Positions 1 through 7,877 of a stretch of 64,000 nt of DNA are shown piece after piece (the first letter of the stretch is position 1; each line of letters opens with the position of its first letter). Source of the stretch: JAYPWI01 sp964629575 (lineage in GTDB: Bacteria; Actinomycetota; Acidimicrobiia; Acidimicrobiales; Poriferisodalaceae); NCBI GenBank assembly GCA_964629575.1, contig CAZVUM010000020.1, positions 1 through 64,000 of the forward strand, in the 5' to 3' direction. Made by a program: the position numbers and the translations under genes. The notes under the pieces were generated by a model that was given only the letters and a program-made list of their open reading frames with translations, did no database searches and was not told the DNA's origin.

Positions 1-49
1 GTCCTGTCGGCACACCACCTGCACACACACCGGAACGATGTCCTGTCGG
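1..49. repeat. 10-bp direct repeat at left edge of integrative element
   Basis: The decamer GTCCTGTCGG occurs at 1-10 and again at 40-49. The copies lie in the non-coding stretch beyond the excisionase-like gene. They could be binding sites for an element-encoded protein, but two copies at a window edge are weak evidence. No gene is seen in 1-152 apart from the hairpin at 86-101. Confidence 0.3.
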
Positions 50-85
50 GCAACAACTATCCTGGCAAGTAACTTCAAAATGCGG

Positions 86-101
86 CCCCGCTTCGGCGGG
101 G
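86..101 (-). terminator. intrinsic terminator-like hairpin downstream of xis-like gene
   Basis: CCCCGC-TTCG-GCGGGG forms a perfect 6-bp stem with a 4-nt loop. On the minus strand it lies about 50 bases after the stop of the excisionase-like gene and is followed within a few bases by TTTT. This fits a factor-independent terminator for that gene. Confidence 0.5.
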
Positions 102-152
102 TCGTGCCGCGTCATGGCGCCCCGCGCTTGGCGTGCCTACGACTCGGCCCCA

Positions 153-377
153 TCACGAGGCGGTCGGAGGCGTGTCATCGATGGCCAGGAGCCTGCGTAG
201 CGCTGCCGTGGGTACCACGATGCGGCCCCCAATACGGATTGTCGGGATCTCACCCCGCTTCGCTGCGGCGTAGCTAGCAGCACGGCCGATTCCGAGAATC
301 TGTCCCGCCTCCGGGACGGTCAGAACCGCCGCTGTCGTTGTCTCGATTGCTGTCGTTCGATGCGTCTCCGTGTCCAT
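153..377 (-). CDS. excisionase-like helix-turn-helix protein
   Basis: A 74-aa protein with a MerR/excisionase-type (HTH_17-like) DNA-binding domain over about residues 18-65, seen as TVPEAGQILGIGRAASY, then a short wing (PTIRIGGRIVVP) and a final helix. Small proteins of this kind assist excision by tyrosine integrases or regulate element genes. It is divergent from the next gene and about 0.8 kb from the integrase gene. The first codon is ATG. The helix-turn-helix fold is clear; the excisionase role is inferred from context. Confidence 0.75.
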   Translation of the reverse strand: MDTETHRTTAIETTTAAVLTVPEAGQILGIGRAASYAAAKRGEIPTIRIGGRIVVPTAALRRLLAIDDTPPTAS

Positions 378-409
378 GCCTCCAGCGTGTGCCTACAATG
401 TCGCATTGT
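371..409 (+). promoter_or_regulatory. candidate promoter with overlapping palindromic operator
   Basis: Between the divergent xis-like gene and the gene at 432, TACAAT (394-399) makes a good -10 hexamer. TGTCCA (371-376) lies exactly 17 bp upstream as a weak -35. The -10 overlaps a perfect palindrome, ACAATG-TCG-CATTGT (395-409), which looks like an operator able to control both directions. The binding protein is unknown; the neighbouring helix-turn-helix protein is an obvious candidate. Confidence 0.5.
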
Positions 410-431
410 CACGAACCTAAAGGATTACGAC

Positions 432-1160
432 ATGGAACTCCTGGTTCGGGACGAGGGTTTGTTCTGGGTGCAGTTCGTTCGCAGCGATCCGGATTGGAAC
501 GAGAAGTGGGGCGATCCCCCACTTCCTTTTGAGCCCGGCACGCGCCACATTGTTCGCCTGGAGCTTCCAACCGACGAGGGACTCGGCTGGACCTTCTCTG
601 CGATCGACGACCGCTTCAATACGCTGGACGACCCGAGGGCCGTGGTCATCTCGCCTTGCTCTCCAGGCTGGCTGCTGCTCATCGAGCTGGCTCGAAACCC
701 TGCCGAGGGTGACGTCGAGGAGCGAAGCCTCGTCTTTCATCGCGACCCTCGGGCAACCGCCGACCGAGCGCTCTCAACGGACCAGATCTGGAAGCGGTTG
801 CGGATCGGTGAGATTCGCAAGCGGTACCGAGACGAGCTGCGTAGACGGTCGGGCGAATTCGCCCTCATCCCAAGACCGTGGAGGGAGTCGGCCATGCGGG
901 CGAGACCGGGCTCTCGCGGACGGGCGGATCTCGAATGGGCCTTGTGGGCCGCCGACTACGTCCAGGCGCTTGCCGAGGACGAACGAGCGCCCTATCCCGA
1001 CCTTTCGGCCAAGTGGCAATGCTCGGTGAGCGCGGCGCGCTCGCGGGTCCGCCGGACGCGCCAGGAGGGGTTCTTGACTGAGACTGGCCGCGGTCAGCCA
1101 GGAGGCTCGTTGACAGCCAAGGCGAACGCACTTCTCAGGGCCGCAGGAGTTGAGCGATGA
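432..1160 (+). CDS. uncharacterised element-borne protein with C-terminal winged-helix-like segment
   Basis: A 242-aa protein of unknown function. I chose ATG 432 because it follows the candidate promoter and because an earlier in-frame start at 360 would run into the divergent gene. The N-terminal ~110 residues look like beta-rich soluble sequence. The C-terminal ~70 residues (PDLSAKWQCSVSAARSRVRR onward, ending GSLTAKANALLRAAG) resemble a helix-turn-helix. The stop overlaps the integrase start by 4 bp, so the two are co-transcribed. It may be a regulator of the element; no catalytic motif is visible. Confidence 0.65.
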   Translation: MELLVRDEGLFWVQFVRSDPDWNEKWGDPPLPFEPGTRHIVRLELPTDEGLGWTFSAIDDRFNTLDDPRAVVISPCSPGWLLLIELARNPAEGDVEERSLVFHRDPRATADRALSTDQIWKRLRIGEIRKRYRDELRRRSGEFALIPRPWRESAMRARPGSRGRADLEWALWAADYVQALAEDERAPYPDLSAKWQCSVSAARSRVRRTRQEGFLTETGRGQPGGSLTAKANALLRAAGVER

Positions 1161-2305
1161 GTCGCCGTGGGTCGGTGCGGGGCAGCCGCGCCGATGGCTA
1201 CAGCTTTGTCGTCGACGTCCCGTCCGCTGACGGACACCGGCGCCAGATGCGCCGGCGCGGCTTCCGCACGAAGGCGGAAGCACAGGCAGCCCTGAACGAC
1301 GTGTTGGCCGACGTTCAGCATGGAAGCTTCGTCGCGCCGCAGAGGCTCACCTGCAGGAGCTACCTGACCGAGTGGCTCGACGGCCTCGAAGCTCGCGGGC
1401 GGCGGCCGAGCACCGTGGCTGACTACCGGAAGAAGGTCCGCACGTATGTGCTCCCAACCCTCGGTGACGTTCGCCTCCAGGAGCTCACGCCCCGCCACTG
1501 TGACGCCCTCTGGACGGAACTCGCCAACAATGGGCGGGCGCGGGGTGAGGGTGGCCTATCGGCGAGGACCGTTCGCTACGTCGCCACGATCCTTGGAAGG
1601 GCATTGTCGGACGCGGAACGGTCGAGCCTGATTCAGCGCAACCCGGTCAAGCTGTCCACTCCGCCGGCCGCGTCGGCTGCTCAAGCCCCTGAGATGAAGG
1701 TGTGGGAGCCAGGACAGCTAGCGACTTTTCTCCAGCATGCTGAGACCGAGTACCTGGGAAGCATGCTCCACCTGATCGCCGTCACCGGACTGCGTCGAGG
1801 AGAGGCAGTCGCTCTGCAATGGTCTGACGTGGAGATCGACGCAGGGACCCTGACAGTTCGGAGGAATGCGACAACCGCCGACAACCGAACTGTCCTTGGC
1901 CTGCCGAATTCGAAGAGGTCGCGTCGGACGCTTGCGCTGGATAATGAGACGCTTCGCATGTTGCGGGATCACAGGCGCGGCCAGGCGGAGCAACGGTTGG
2001 CAATCGGCCCCGGCTGGACCGACGAGGGCCTGGTGTTCTCGGACGTCGACGGGCGGATGCTCAGGCCCGAGCGGGTGACCAGGACGTTCGACAGGTTGGT
2101 GGCCTCGAGCGGTTTGCCGAGAATCCGACTGCATGACCTGCGGCACGGGCATGCCACCTACCTGCTAGCAAGCGGGGCCAATCCTCGCCTTGTGGCTGAA
2201 CGGCTAGGGCATGCGAGCGTGGCCTTCACCCTGGACACCTATGGTCACGTATTGCCGAACCAGCAGGCCGACGCAGCCGAGGCCGTCCGGAGGCTCATCA
2301 AGTGA
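1157..2305 (+). CDS. int: tyrosine-type site-specific integrase
   Basis: A 382-aa phage-type integrase. Residues ~5-55 form an arm-type DNA-binding domain (GYSFVVDVPSADGHRRQMRR, then FRTKAEAQAALNDV). Residues ~60-150 are a SAM-like core-binding domain, and the rest is the catalytic domain. Catalytic residues are visible: Arg in TGLRRGEA, HDLRHGHATYL (H-x-x-R-H), the later His in ERLGHASV, and the nucleophilic Tyr in LDTYGHVLP. It integrates and, with an excisionase, excises the element by recombining att sites. It reads toward a tRNA-Leu 3' end about 570 bp away, the classic target arrangement. Confidence 0.95.
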   Translation: MSRRGSVRGSRADGYSFVVDVPSADGHRRQMRRRGFRTKAEAQAALNDVLADVQHGSFVAPQRLTCRSYLTEWLDGLEARGRRPSTVADYRKKVRTYVLPTLGDVRLQELTPRHCDALWTELANNGRARGEGGLSARTVRYVATILGRALSDAERSSLIQRNPVKLSTPPAASAAQAPEMKVWEPGQLATFLQHAETEYLGSMLHLIAVTGLRRGEAVALQWSDVEIDAGTLTVRRNATTADNRTVLGLPNSKRSRRTLALDNETLRMLRDHRRGQAEQRLAIGPGWTDEGLVFSDVDGRMLRPERVTRTFDRLVASSGLPRIRLHDLRHGHATYLLASGANPRLVAERLGHASVAFTLDTYGHVLPNQQADAAEAVRRLIK

Positions 2306-2796
2306 CAGCAGTCGTCGTCAGCTTCTCGCTCGGTCTCGCCGCTGGGTACGTCGGCCATCGCTACCAGATTCGCCTAACCCGTCAGCATCGCCGAGACGCC
2401 ACCTACGAACTGCTGGCAGAACTGGCCATCCAACTTCAGCGATGGTCCGAGGGCCCGCTCTGGCATCCCGACCAGCTCGACGTCCCAAGCCCGCTCGGGA
2501 CCAAGGGCGACGACGAATACGACGACCTTCAGAAATCGATTCGCACGGCCAGTAGCAGCAAGACCAGGAAGCTCGGTCATGAGCTGCTCTCGAGGGCGGT
2601 CGTACTCCGAAACCATCAGCAGAACCTGCTCCTCTATCGCCACAACGCCACGCTCAACGGTCGGGAGTTTGACCAGACCGACCGTGAGGAATCGCGCAAG
2701 AACCTTGAGATCGCCAAGCAGGCTCGAGACGAGTTGCAGTCGGCTATCGACAGTGTGCTCGAGCACACCGCTCGAAGACTTCGCTACGGCCTGTGA
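2302..2796 (+). CDS. small membrane-anchored coiled-coil protein
   Basis: A 164-aa protein starting at a GTG that overlaps the integrase stop by 4 bp. Residues ~2-20 form one hydrophobic helix (VVVSFSLGLAAGYVGHRY), consistent with an N-terminal membrane anchor. The rest is charged and helical, with possible coiled coil near the C-terminus. No family is recognised. Position at the very end of an integrative element suggests cargo, perhaps defence or exclusion, but nothing in the sequence proves it. Confidence 0.65.
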   Translation: MTAVVVSFSLGLAAGYVGHRYQIRLTRQHRRDATYELLAELAIQLQRWSEGPLWHPDQLDVPSPLGTKGDDEYDDLQKSIRTASSSKTRKLGHELLSRAVVLRNHQQNLLLYRHNATLNGREFDQTDREESRKNLEIAKQARDELQSAIDSVLEHTARRLRYGL

Positions 2797-2900
2797 CCAA
2801 CTCGTGACCAGCTGGCCGTCTCGAAATCGGCTTGGCGCCGAGCCGCCGCCAGTTTATCGCTGGTCAGCCTGGTGCCCGGGGCGGGATTTGAACCCGCACG
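2797..2900. other. probable attachment-site junction of the integrative element
   Basis: The spacer between the last element gene and the tRNA-Leu 3' end. It contains the heptamer GTGACCA repeated 9 bp apart near 2794-2812 and an inverted GCTGGTCA near 2860. The integrase faces this site and the tRNA 3' half (2870-2900) is intact, as expected when an element inserts in a tRNA gene and restores its end. The crossover point cannot be fixed because the other att copy lies left of the window. Inference. Confidence 0.5.
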
Positions 2901-2955
2901 CCCGTGAGGGCAGAGGATTTTGAGTCCCCCGTGTCTGCCGTTCCACCACCCGGGC
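2870..2955 (-). tRNA. leuX-type: tRNA-Leu (anticodon CAA)
   Basis: Read on the minus strand, the acceptor GCCCGGG at 2955-2949 pairs with CCCGGGC near 2880-2874, and the gene-encoded CCA ends at 2870. The T arm GCGGGTTCAAATCCCGC is canonical. The anticodon loop CTCAAAA gives CAA, reading UUG. A long variable arm (CCTCACGGGCGTGCGG region) and the 86-nt length fit a class II leucine tRNA. Its 3' end faces the integrase gene. Confidence 0.95.
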
Positions 2956-2984
2956 CAGGGAGCCGACAGCGTACCGTGTACCGA

Positions 2985-3116
2985 ATGACGTTCCTGCTTC
3001 GGTTCGCGCGCCGCGTCGCATTGGCCGTGGCGATCACGTGGGCCGTACGCTCGTGGGTCATCCGTCGAAACGAGAACCGGTACGGGACGGCCGCCACCCC
3101 GTACGGTGGGGCGTGA
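2985..3116 (+). CDS. possible 43-aa single-span membrane peptide
   Basis: An ATG at 2985 opens a 43-codon frame with a basic N-terminus, a hydrophobic helix (ALAVAITWAVRSWVI) and a basic tail. It lies upstream of the fab operon. It is short, unrecognised and has no clear ribosome-binding site, so it may not be real. The rest of 2956-3190 shows nothing else. Confidence 0.25.
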   Translation: MTFLLRFARRVALAVAITWAVRSWVIRRNENRYGTAATPYGGA

Positions 3117-3190
3117 TTTCGTCATCGAACTGAAACCTTTTACGCGGCGGAGTGGTCCAACCACACGGCGAGGTCACATTGGGAGGCCGA

Positions 3191-4366
3191 GTGCTCGCAT
3201 TCACGTTCCCGGGCCAGGGATCACAGAAGCAGGGGATGGGCGAACCGTGGGTCGATCACGACTCATGGGAGCTCGTCGACGAGGCCTCTGACGCCTGCGG
3301 GCGCGACGTCGCCGACCTTCTTCTGCGCGCCGACGCGGACGAACTGAGGCACACGCGCAACAGTCAGCTCTCGACTTTCGTGCTGTCGATGGTTGTCCTC
3401 GACGCGGTCGAGCGCACGGGCGTGGTGCCCAACTTCGCGGCGGGGCACAGCCTCGGCGAGTACAGCGCCCTCTGCGCAGCGGGTGGGCTCGCCTACGAGG
3501 ACGCGGTGCGGCTGGTCGCCGAGCGGGGCGAGGCGATGCAGGTCGCCGCCGAGGAGCAGCAGGGCACGATGGCCGCGGTTCTCGGTCTGGATGACGACCT
3601 CGTCGGAGCGGCGTGCGCGAGGGTCGACGGCGACGTGTGGGTCGCCAACTACAACGCTCCCGGCCAAGTCGTCATCGCCGGCGATCCCGATGCGGTCGAG
3701 GCCGCCGGTGTGGTCGCGAAGGAGCTGGGTGCCAAGCGAGCGATGGGTCTCCCCGTTGGCGGCGCGTTCCACACCCCCTTCATGTCGCCTGCGCGGGACC
3801 GCCTTCGCAAGGCGCTCGCCGAGGTCGACATCCGTGCTCCCGCCGTTCCGGTCGTGGCCAACGTGGATGCCACAGCCCGCGAGACCGACGACGAATGGCA
3901 TCAGCTCCTCGCCAGCCAGCTGTGCAGCCCGGTCCAGTGGCGCAAGAGCCTGTATTCGCTGGAGGAGGCGGGCGTCACGTCGTTCGTGGAGCTCGGGCCC
4001 GGCACGGTTCTGACCGGCATGGCCAAGCGCACCGTCAAGGGGTCGACCACCATCTCTGTGGCGACGCCCGGCGACGTCGACGCCCTCCTGTCCTCACTCG
4101 CCGATGCATCGGACTCCGGTGCGGTCGCGAGCGATGGCGAGAACCTCTATGTCACCGAGCGCCTGGTCGTCAGCCCGTGCGCCGGAATCTTCAGCCCGAA
4201 CCTCGATCTCAGCGACGATGCGGTGCTGCGCGTCGGGGACCTCGTCGGTACGGTGGCCGACGAAGATGTTCGTTCACCCTTCGCCGGAGTCGTCATGGGA
4301 ATGATGGCGGTCGATGGCGAGCGGGTCACCTCGCGGCAGCCCATCGCGTGGCTCCGCGCCACCTGA
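3191..4366 (+). CDS. fabD: malonyl-CoA:ACP transacylase with C-terminal barrel-sandwich domain
   Basis: Transfers malonate from CoA to acyl carrier protein, supplying extender units for fatty-acid synthesis. GTG 3191 was chosen because GGGAGG precedes it by 4 nt and it yields the family's usual start, LAFTFPGQGSQ. The nucleophile is in AGHSLGEYS (Ser ~87), the active-site His in GGAFHTPFM, and TFVELGPGTVLTGM closes the transferase near residue 300. Residues ~316-391 are an extra domain resembling a biotinyl/lipoyl barrel-sandwich hybrid (VVSPCAGIF, then VRSPFAGVVMGMM). It has no lysine at the hairpin where the cofactor would attach. First gene of the fab operon. Confidence 0.93.
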   Translation: MLAFTFPGQGSQKQGMGEPWVDHDSWELVDEASDACGRDVADLLLRADADELRHTRNSQLSTFVLSMVVLDAVERTGVVPNFAAGHSLGEYSALCAAGGLAYEDAVRLVAERGEAMQVAAEEQQGTMAAVLGLDDDLVGAACARVDGDVWVANYNAPGQVVIAGDPDAVEAAGVVAKELGAKRAMGLPVGGAFHTPFMSPARDRLRKALAEVDIRAPAVPVVANVDATARETDDEWHQLLASQLCSPVQWRKSLYSLEEAGVTSFVELGPGTVLTGMAKRTVKGSTTISVATPGDVDALLSSLADASDSGAVASDGENLYVTERLVVSPCAGIFSPNLDLSDDAVLRVGDLVGTVADEDVRSPFAGVVMGMMAVDGERVTSRQPIAWLRAT

Positions 4367-4392
4367 CCACGTCAGACCCAGAGGAGTCACAG

Positions 4393-5331
4393 ATGAACGG
4401 CTTCCCCGGAGCACGAATGCTGGCTCTCGGTACAGCGCTCCCCGACCAGGTCGTCACCAACGCCGACCTGGCGCGCACGGTGGACACCTCCGATGAGTGG
4501 ATCATGGAGCGCACCGGCATCCAGGAGCGCCGGGTGGGCAGCACCACGGCCGACCTGTCGGCGGAGGCTGCGAGAGAGGCGATCGAGCGGTCCGGAGTGG
4601 ATCCGTCGACCATCGACATGCTCATCTTGGCCACGACCACGCCGGATCGGCGGGTACCGGCGACGGCGTCGACCGTTCAGGACCTCCTCGGCATCGAGTG
4701 CGGTGCGATGGACCTCAACGCCGCCTGTTCGGGCTTCATGTACGGGCTCATCGCGGCCCACGGGTACATCGGTCTCGGTCACGAACGGGTCCTGGTCATC
4801 GGAGCGGAGACCCTCTCCCGCATCACCGATTGGACCGACCGGGGCACTTGCATCCTGTTCGCCGATGGGGCCGGCGCCACGGTGGTCGAACGCACGGACG
4901 GTCCAGGAGAACTGTTGGGCTGGCATGTGTCGAGCGACGGAAGCCTCGAAGACGCTCTGTACTGCGACTTCGACGGCAAGCTCATCATGAACGGCCAGGC
5001 CGTGTTCAAGCATGCGATCCTCGTGATGGAGGCGTCGGCCCGCCATTCACTCAAGATGGCCGGGCTCGAACCAGACGATGTCGACCTGGTCGTTCCCCAC
5101 CAGGCCAATGTCCGCATCGTCGAAGCATCCTGCAGGCGACTCGGGATCCCCTACGACAAGACCGCCATGGTGATCCATCGCACCGGCAACACCTCATCGG
5201 CGTCGATTCCGCTCGCCCTCGAGGATGCCGTCGAGAGCGGACGGGTGTCCGAGGGCGACAACGTCCTGATGGTGGGGTTCGGCGCAGGGATGAGCTCGGC
5301 CTCGACGCTGATCCGTTGGGGCGGTCAGTGA
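4393..5331 (+). CDS. fabH: beta-ketoacyl-ACP synthase III
   Basis: Starts fatty-acid chains by condensing an acyl-CoA primer with malonyl-ACP. The 312-aa length is normal. The catalytic triad is visible: Cys112 in NAACSGFMYG, His in VVPHQANVRI, Asn in HRTGNTSSASIP. GAGGAG at 4381 sits 6 nt before the ATG. Its stop overlaps the fabG GTG start (TGA/GTG, 4 bp), so translation is coupled. It lies directly after fabD, as in other type II FAS operons. Confidence 0.96.
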   Translation: MNGFPGARMLALGTALPDQVVTNADLARTVDTSDEWIMERTGIQERRVGSTTADLSAEAAREAIERSGVDPSTIDMLILATTTPDRRVPATASTVQDLLGIECGAMDLNAACSGFMYGLIAAHGYIGLGHERVLVIGAETLSRITDWTDRGTCILFADGAGATVVERTDGPGELLGWHVSSDGSLEDALYCDFDGKLIMNGQAVFKHAILVMEASARHSLKMAGLEPDDVDLVVPHQANVRIVEASCRRLGIPYDKTAMVIHRTGNTSSASIPLALEDAVESGRVSEGDNVLMVGFGAGMSSASTLIRWGGQ

Positions 5332-6053
5332 CCGAGGACGCATCTGGGCAACGCACCGTCCTGGTGACGGGCGGCAACCGTGGTATCGGTCTCGCGACAG
5401 CCCGTCGGTTCGCGGATCTGGGTCACCGGGTCGCCGTCACGTCTCGCTCGGGAGGCGTCCCAGACGACCGTCTCCTCGGCATCACGTGCGATCAATCCGA
5501 CGGTGAAGCCGTCGATGCAGCGTTCGAGCAGATCACCGGCGAGCTCGGCGCCGTGGAGATCCTCGTGGCCAACGCCGGCATCACGCGCGACCAGCTTCTC
5601 CTGCGGATGACCGACGACGATTTCGCAGATGTCGTCGACACCAACCTGGTCGGCTCGTACCGCATGGCCAAACGAGCGTCGCGGGCGATGTTGCGAGCCC
5701 GCTGGGGCCGGCTGATCTTCGTGTCGTCGGTCGTGGGTCTCAGCGGCCAGGCCGGCCAGGTGAACTACGCCGCAAGCAAAGCCGGCCTCGTCGGCATGGC
5801 ACGATCGCTCGCTCGCGAACTCGGTTCGCGCTCGATCACCTCCAACGTCGTGGCTCCTGGGCCTGTTGCGACCGACATGCTCGACGAACTCACCGACGAC
5901 CAGAGGTCCGCCATCACCGATGCCGTGCCTCTGGGCCGTGTCGCCGAGGCGGACGAGATCGCAGCCGCCATCGCCTTCATCGCCTCCGAACAGGCCGCCT
6001 ACATCACCGGCGCCGTCATCCCCGTCGACGGAGGCCTGGGGATGGGGCACTGA
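5328..6053 (+). CDS. fabG: 3-oxoacyl-ACP reductase
   Basis: NADPH-dependent reductase for the second step of the elongation cycle. A 241-aa short-chain dehydrogenase: nucleotide-binding TGGNRGIG near residue 15, NAG motif (VANAGITRDQ), catalytic Ser in FVSSVVGL, and YxxxK in NYAASKAGLVG. The C-terminal ITGAVIPVDGGLGMGH is typical of FabG. The GTG start overlaps the fabH stop. Placement between fabH and acpP separates it from generic SDRs. Confidence 0.95.
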   Translation: MTEDASGQRTVLVTGGNRGIGLATARRFADLGHRVAVTSRSGGVPDDRLLGITCDQSDGEAVDAAFEQITGELGAVEILVANAGITRDQLLLRMTDDDFADVVDTNLVGSYRMAKRASRAMLRARWGRLIFVSSVVGLSGQAGQVNYAASKAGLVGMARSLARELGSRSITSNVVAPGPVATDMLDELTDDQRSAITDAVPLGRVAEADEIAAAIAFIASEQAAYITGAVIPVDGGLGMGH

Positions 6054-6159
6054 CCGTCGCGCCCCTAGACTGCACCACTCGATCCTTCGATCCACCACCC
6101 CACCGACTACCAGATCTCTCGTACACCGAATCTCTCGAGAACAGAGAAGGGAAGCCCAA

Positions 6160-6393
6160 ATGTCCGACACGCTCGATCGTTTCCGCAAGTGCGCCGTCGA
6201 GGTGCTCTCGGTCGATGAGGCCGCCGTCATCCCCGATGCGAGCTTCGCCGACGATCTCGACGCCGACAGCCTCGACCTCGTCGAGCTCGTGATGGCGCTC
6301 GAGGAAGAGTTCGACATCAGCGTCGAGGAAGAAGAGCTCGAGGGGGTCGCCAAGGTCTCCGACGCGGTGGCCTTGGTCGACTCGAAGCTGTGA
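6160..6393 (+). CDS. acpP: acyl carrier protein
   Basis: A 77-aa acidic carrier protein. Ser37 in DDLDADSLDLVELVMALEEEF is the 4'-phosphopantetheine site. A purine-rich AGAAGGGAAG sits just upstream of the ATG. A 106-bp spacer after fabG is unusually long for this operon and may hold its own promoter, since ACP is needed in excess of the enzymes. The stop overlaps the fabF start by 4 bp. Confidence 0.97.
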   Translation: MSDTLDRFRKCAVEVLSVDEAAVIPDASFADDLDADSLDLVELVMALEEEFDISVEEEELEGVAKVSDAVALVDSKL

Positions 6394-7565
6394 CCGACGG
6401 GCGGCGGGTCGCCGTCGTCGGCATCGGCGTCGTGTCCTGCGCTGGCACGGGGCTTGAGGCCTACTGGGAAGGCCTCAACTCGGAGCCGCCGGAGGGCGAG
6501 CGCCGCGTTCACGACTTCGACCCCAACAACTGGTATCCCAACCCCAAAGCAGCGCGCCGCGCCGACCGGAGTCAGCAATTCGCGATGGCCTCCGCGCTCA
6601 TGGCGATGGAAGACGCAGGCGAGCTGACAAGCGATCCGGGACGCAACGGAGTGATCTACGCCACCGGCGTCGGCGGACTCGCCACCTTCGAAGTCCAGGT
6701 TCAGGTCTGGATGGAGAAGGGTGCGCGGCGGGTCAGCCCGTTCATGGTTCCGATGATGATGCCCAACGCGCCGGGCGCGTCGATCTCGATGCAATTCGGG
6801 CTGCAGGGACCCAACGAGACGGTGACGACGGCGTGTGCCGCCTCCACTCACTCGATCGGAAACGCGGCCCGGCTCATTCAAACCGGCCGATGCGATGCGG
6901 TCGTGACAGGCGGCACCGAAGCTGTGATGACGCCCGTCGGAATGGCGGGGTTCGGCAACATGACCGCGCTGTCGTCGAGCGGCGTGTCGATGCCCTTCGA
7001 CAAGGACCGGGACGGCTTCATGATGACCGAGGGCAGCGCGACCCTCGTTCTCGAGGAATGGGAGTCCGCAGAGGCCCGCGGCGCCCACATCTACGGCGAG
7101 ATCCTCGGATCGGCCTCCAATGCGGATGCCCATCACATCACGGCGCCGTCCCCCGGCGGCGAAGGTGCCGTCCGTTGCATGCAGCTGGCCATGGAGGACG
7201 CAGGGCTCACTCCTGCCGACATCGCCCACATCAACGCACACGGGACCTCGACGCCTCTCAACGACGCCGCAGAGGCGATCGCCATCGAGAAGGTGTTCGG
7301 TACCTCTGGCCCGCTCATCACCTCCACCAAGGGCGTGACGGGACACGGGCTCGGCGCGGCGGGCGCACTCGAGGCCACGGCGATCCTGCTGGCCATGAAG
7401 CACCGCAAGGTCCCACCGACGGCGGGCTACACGACACCCGATCCCGAGCTCCCAGCCATCAACCTGGTTGTCGGCGAAGCTGCGGATTGGGAGCCAGGAC
7501 CCTCCATCTCGAACAGCTTCGGCTTCGGAGGCCACAACGGCTGTCTGGTGATCGGCCCGGCCTGA
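6390..7565 (+). CDS. fabF: beta-ketoacyl-ACP synthase II
   Basis: Elongating condensing enzyme. The 391-aa protein starts at a GTG overlapping the acpP stop. The Cys-His-His triad is visible: Cys149 in VTTACAASTHSIG, His in NAHGTSTPLND, His in GVTGHGLGAAGALE. It is slightly shorter than the usual ~410 aa because the N-terminal region is compact. Last gene of the fab operon; convergent with azlD after 9 bp. Confidence 0.95.
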   Translation: MTDGRRVAVVGIGVVSCAGTGLEAYWEGLNSEPPEGERRVHDFDPNNWYPNPKAARRADRSQQFAMASALMAMEDAGELTSDPGRNGVIYATGVGGLATFEVQVQVWMEKGARRVSPFMVPMMMPNAPGASISMQFGLQGPNETVTTACAASTHSIGNAARLIQTGRCDAVVTGGTEAVMTPVGMAGFGNMTALSSSGVSMPFDKDRDGFMMTEGSATLVLEEWESAEARGAHIYGEILGSASNADAHHITAPSPGGEGAVRCMQLAMEDAGLTPADIAHINAHGTSTPLNDAAEAIAIEKVFGTSGPLITSTKGVTGHGLGAAGALEATAILLAMKHRKVPPTAGYTTPDPELPAINLVVGEAADWEPGPSISNSFGFGGHNGCLVIGPA

Positions 7566-7574
7566 TCGCACGGG

Positions 7575-7877
7575 TCAGGCGAGAGCCCTGACCGCCGCGG
7601 TCACCCCAGCCGCCAGAAGCACCACCACCACGAACGGCGCCTTGCGCCACGCCGCCAGCGCGCCGACACCGACACCGACCAGGCGCGCGTCCAGAACGAG
7701 GCGCTCGCCGCCATCGAGCGTCCAGACCAGGATCAGCGCTGTCAGCAGCGCAGGCGGCAGCAACAACAGCACCGATTGGGCCCGTTCGCTGTCGGTGAAC
7801 CGCAACCCGAGGAGTGCGCCCCCGGCCTTGAAGGCGTAGGCGCCCGCACCGATGACGAGCAGAATCGCCCAGCTCAT
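7575..7877 (-). CDS. azlD: AzlD-family branched-chain amino-acid export subunit
   Basis: A 100-aa integral membrane protein with about four hydrophobic helices (start MSWAILLVIGAGAYAFKAGG). AzlD is the small partner of AzlC. The ATG overlaps the azlC stop by 4 bp (7874-7877). The pair is expected to export branched-chain amino acids or analogues; the substrate here is inferred from family only. Confidence 0.85.
   Translation of the reverse strand: MSWAILLVIGAGAYAFKAGGALLGLRFTDSERAQSVLLLLPPALLTALILVWTLDGGERLVLDARLVGVGVGALAAWRKAPFVVVVLLAAGVTAAVRALA

Noticed and set aside
2904..2984. Longer start for the 43-aa peptide running into the tRNA
   Set aside because: It would read through the tRNA-Leu gene and shows no coding signal before 2985.
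4200..4366. Biotinylated or lipoylated domain on FabD
   Set aside because: The fold is similar, but the modification lysine is missing at the expected hairpin, so cofactor attachment is unlikely.
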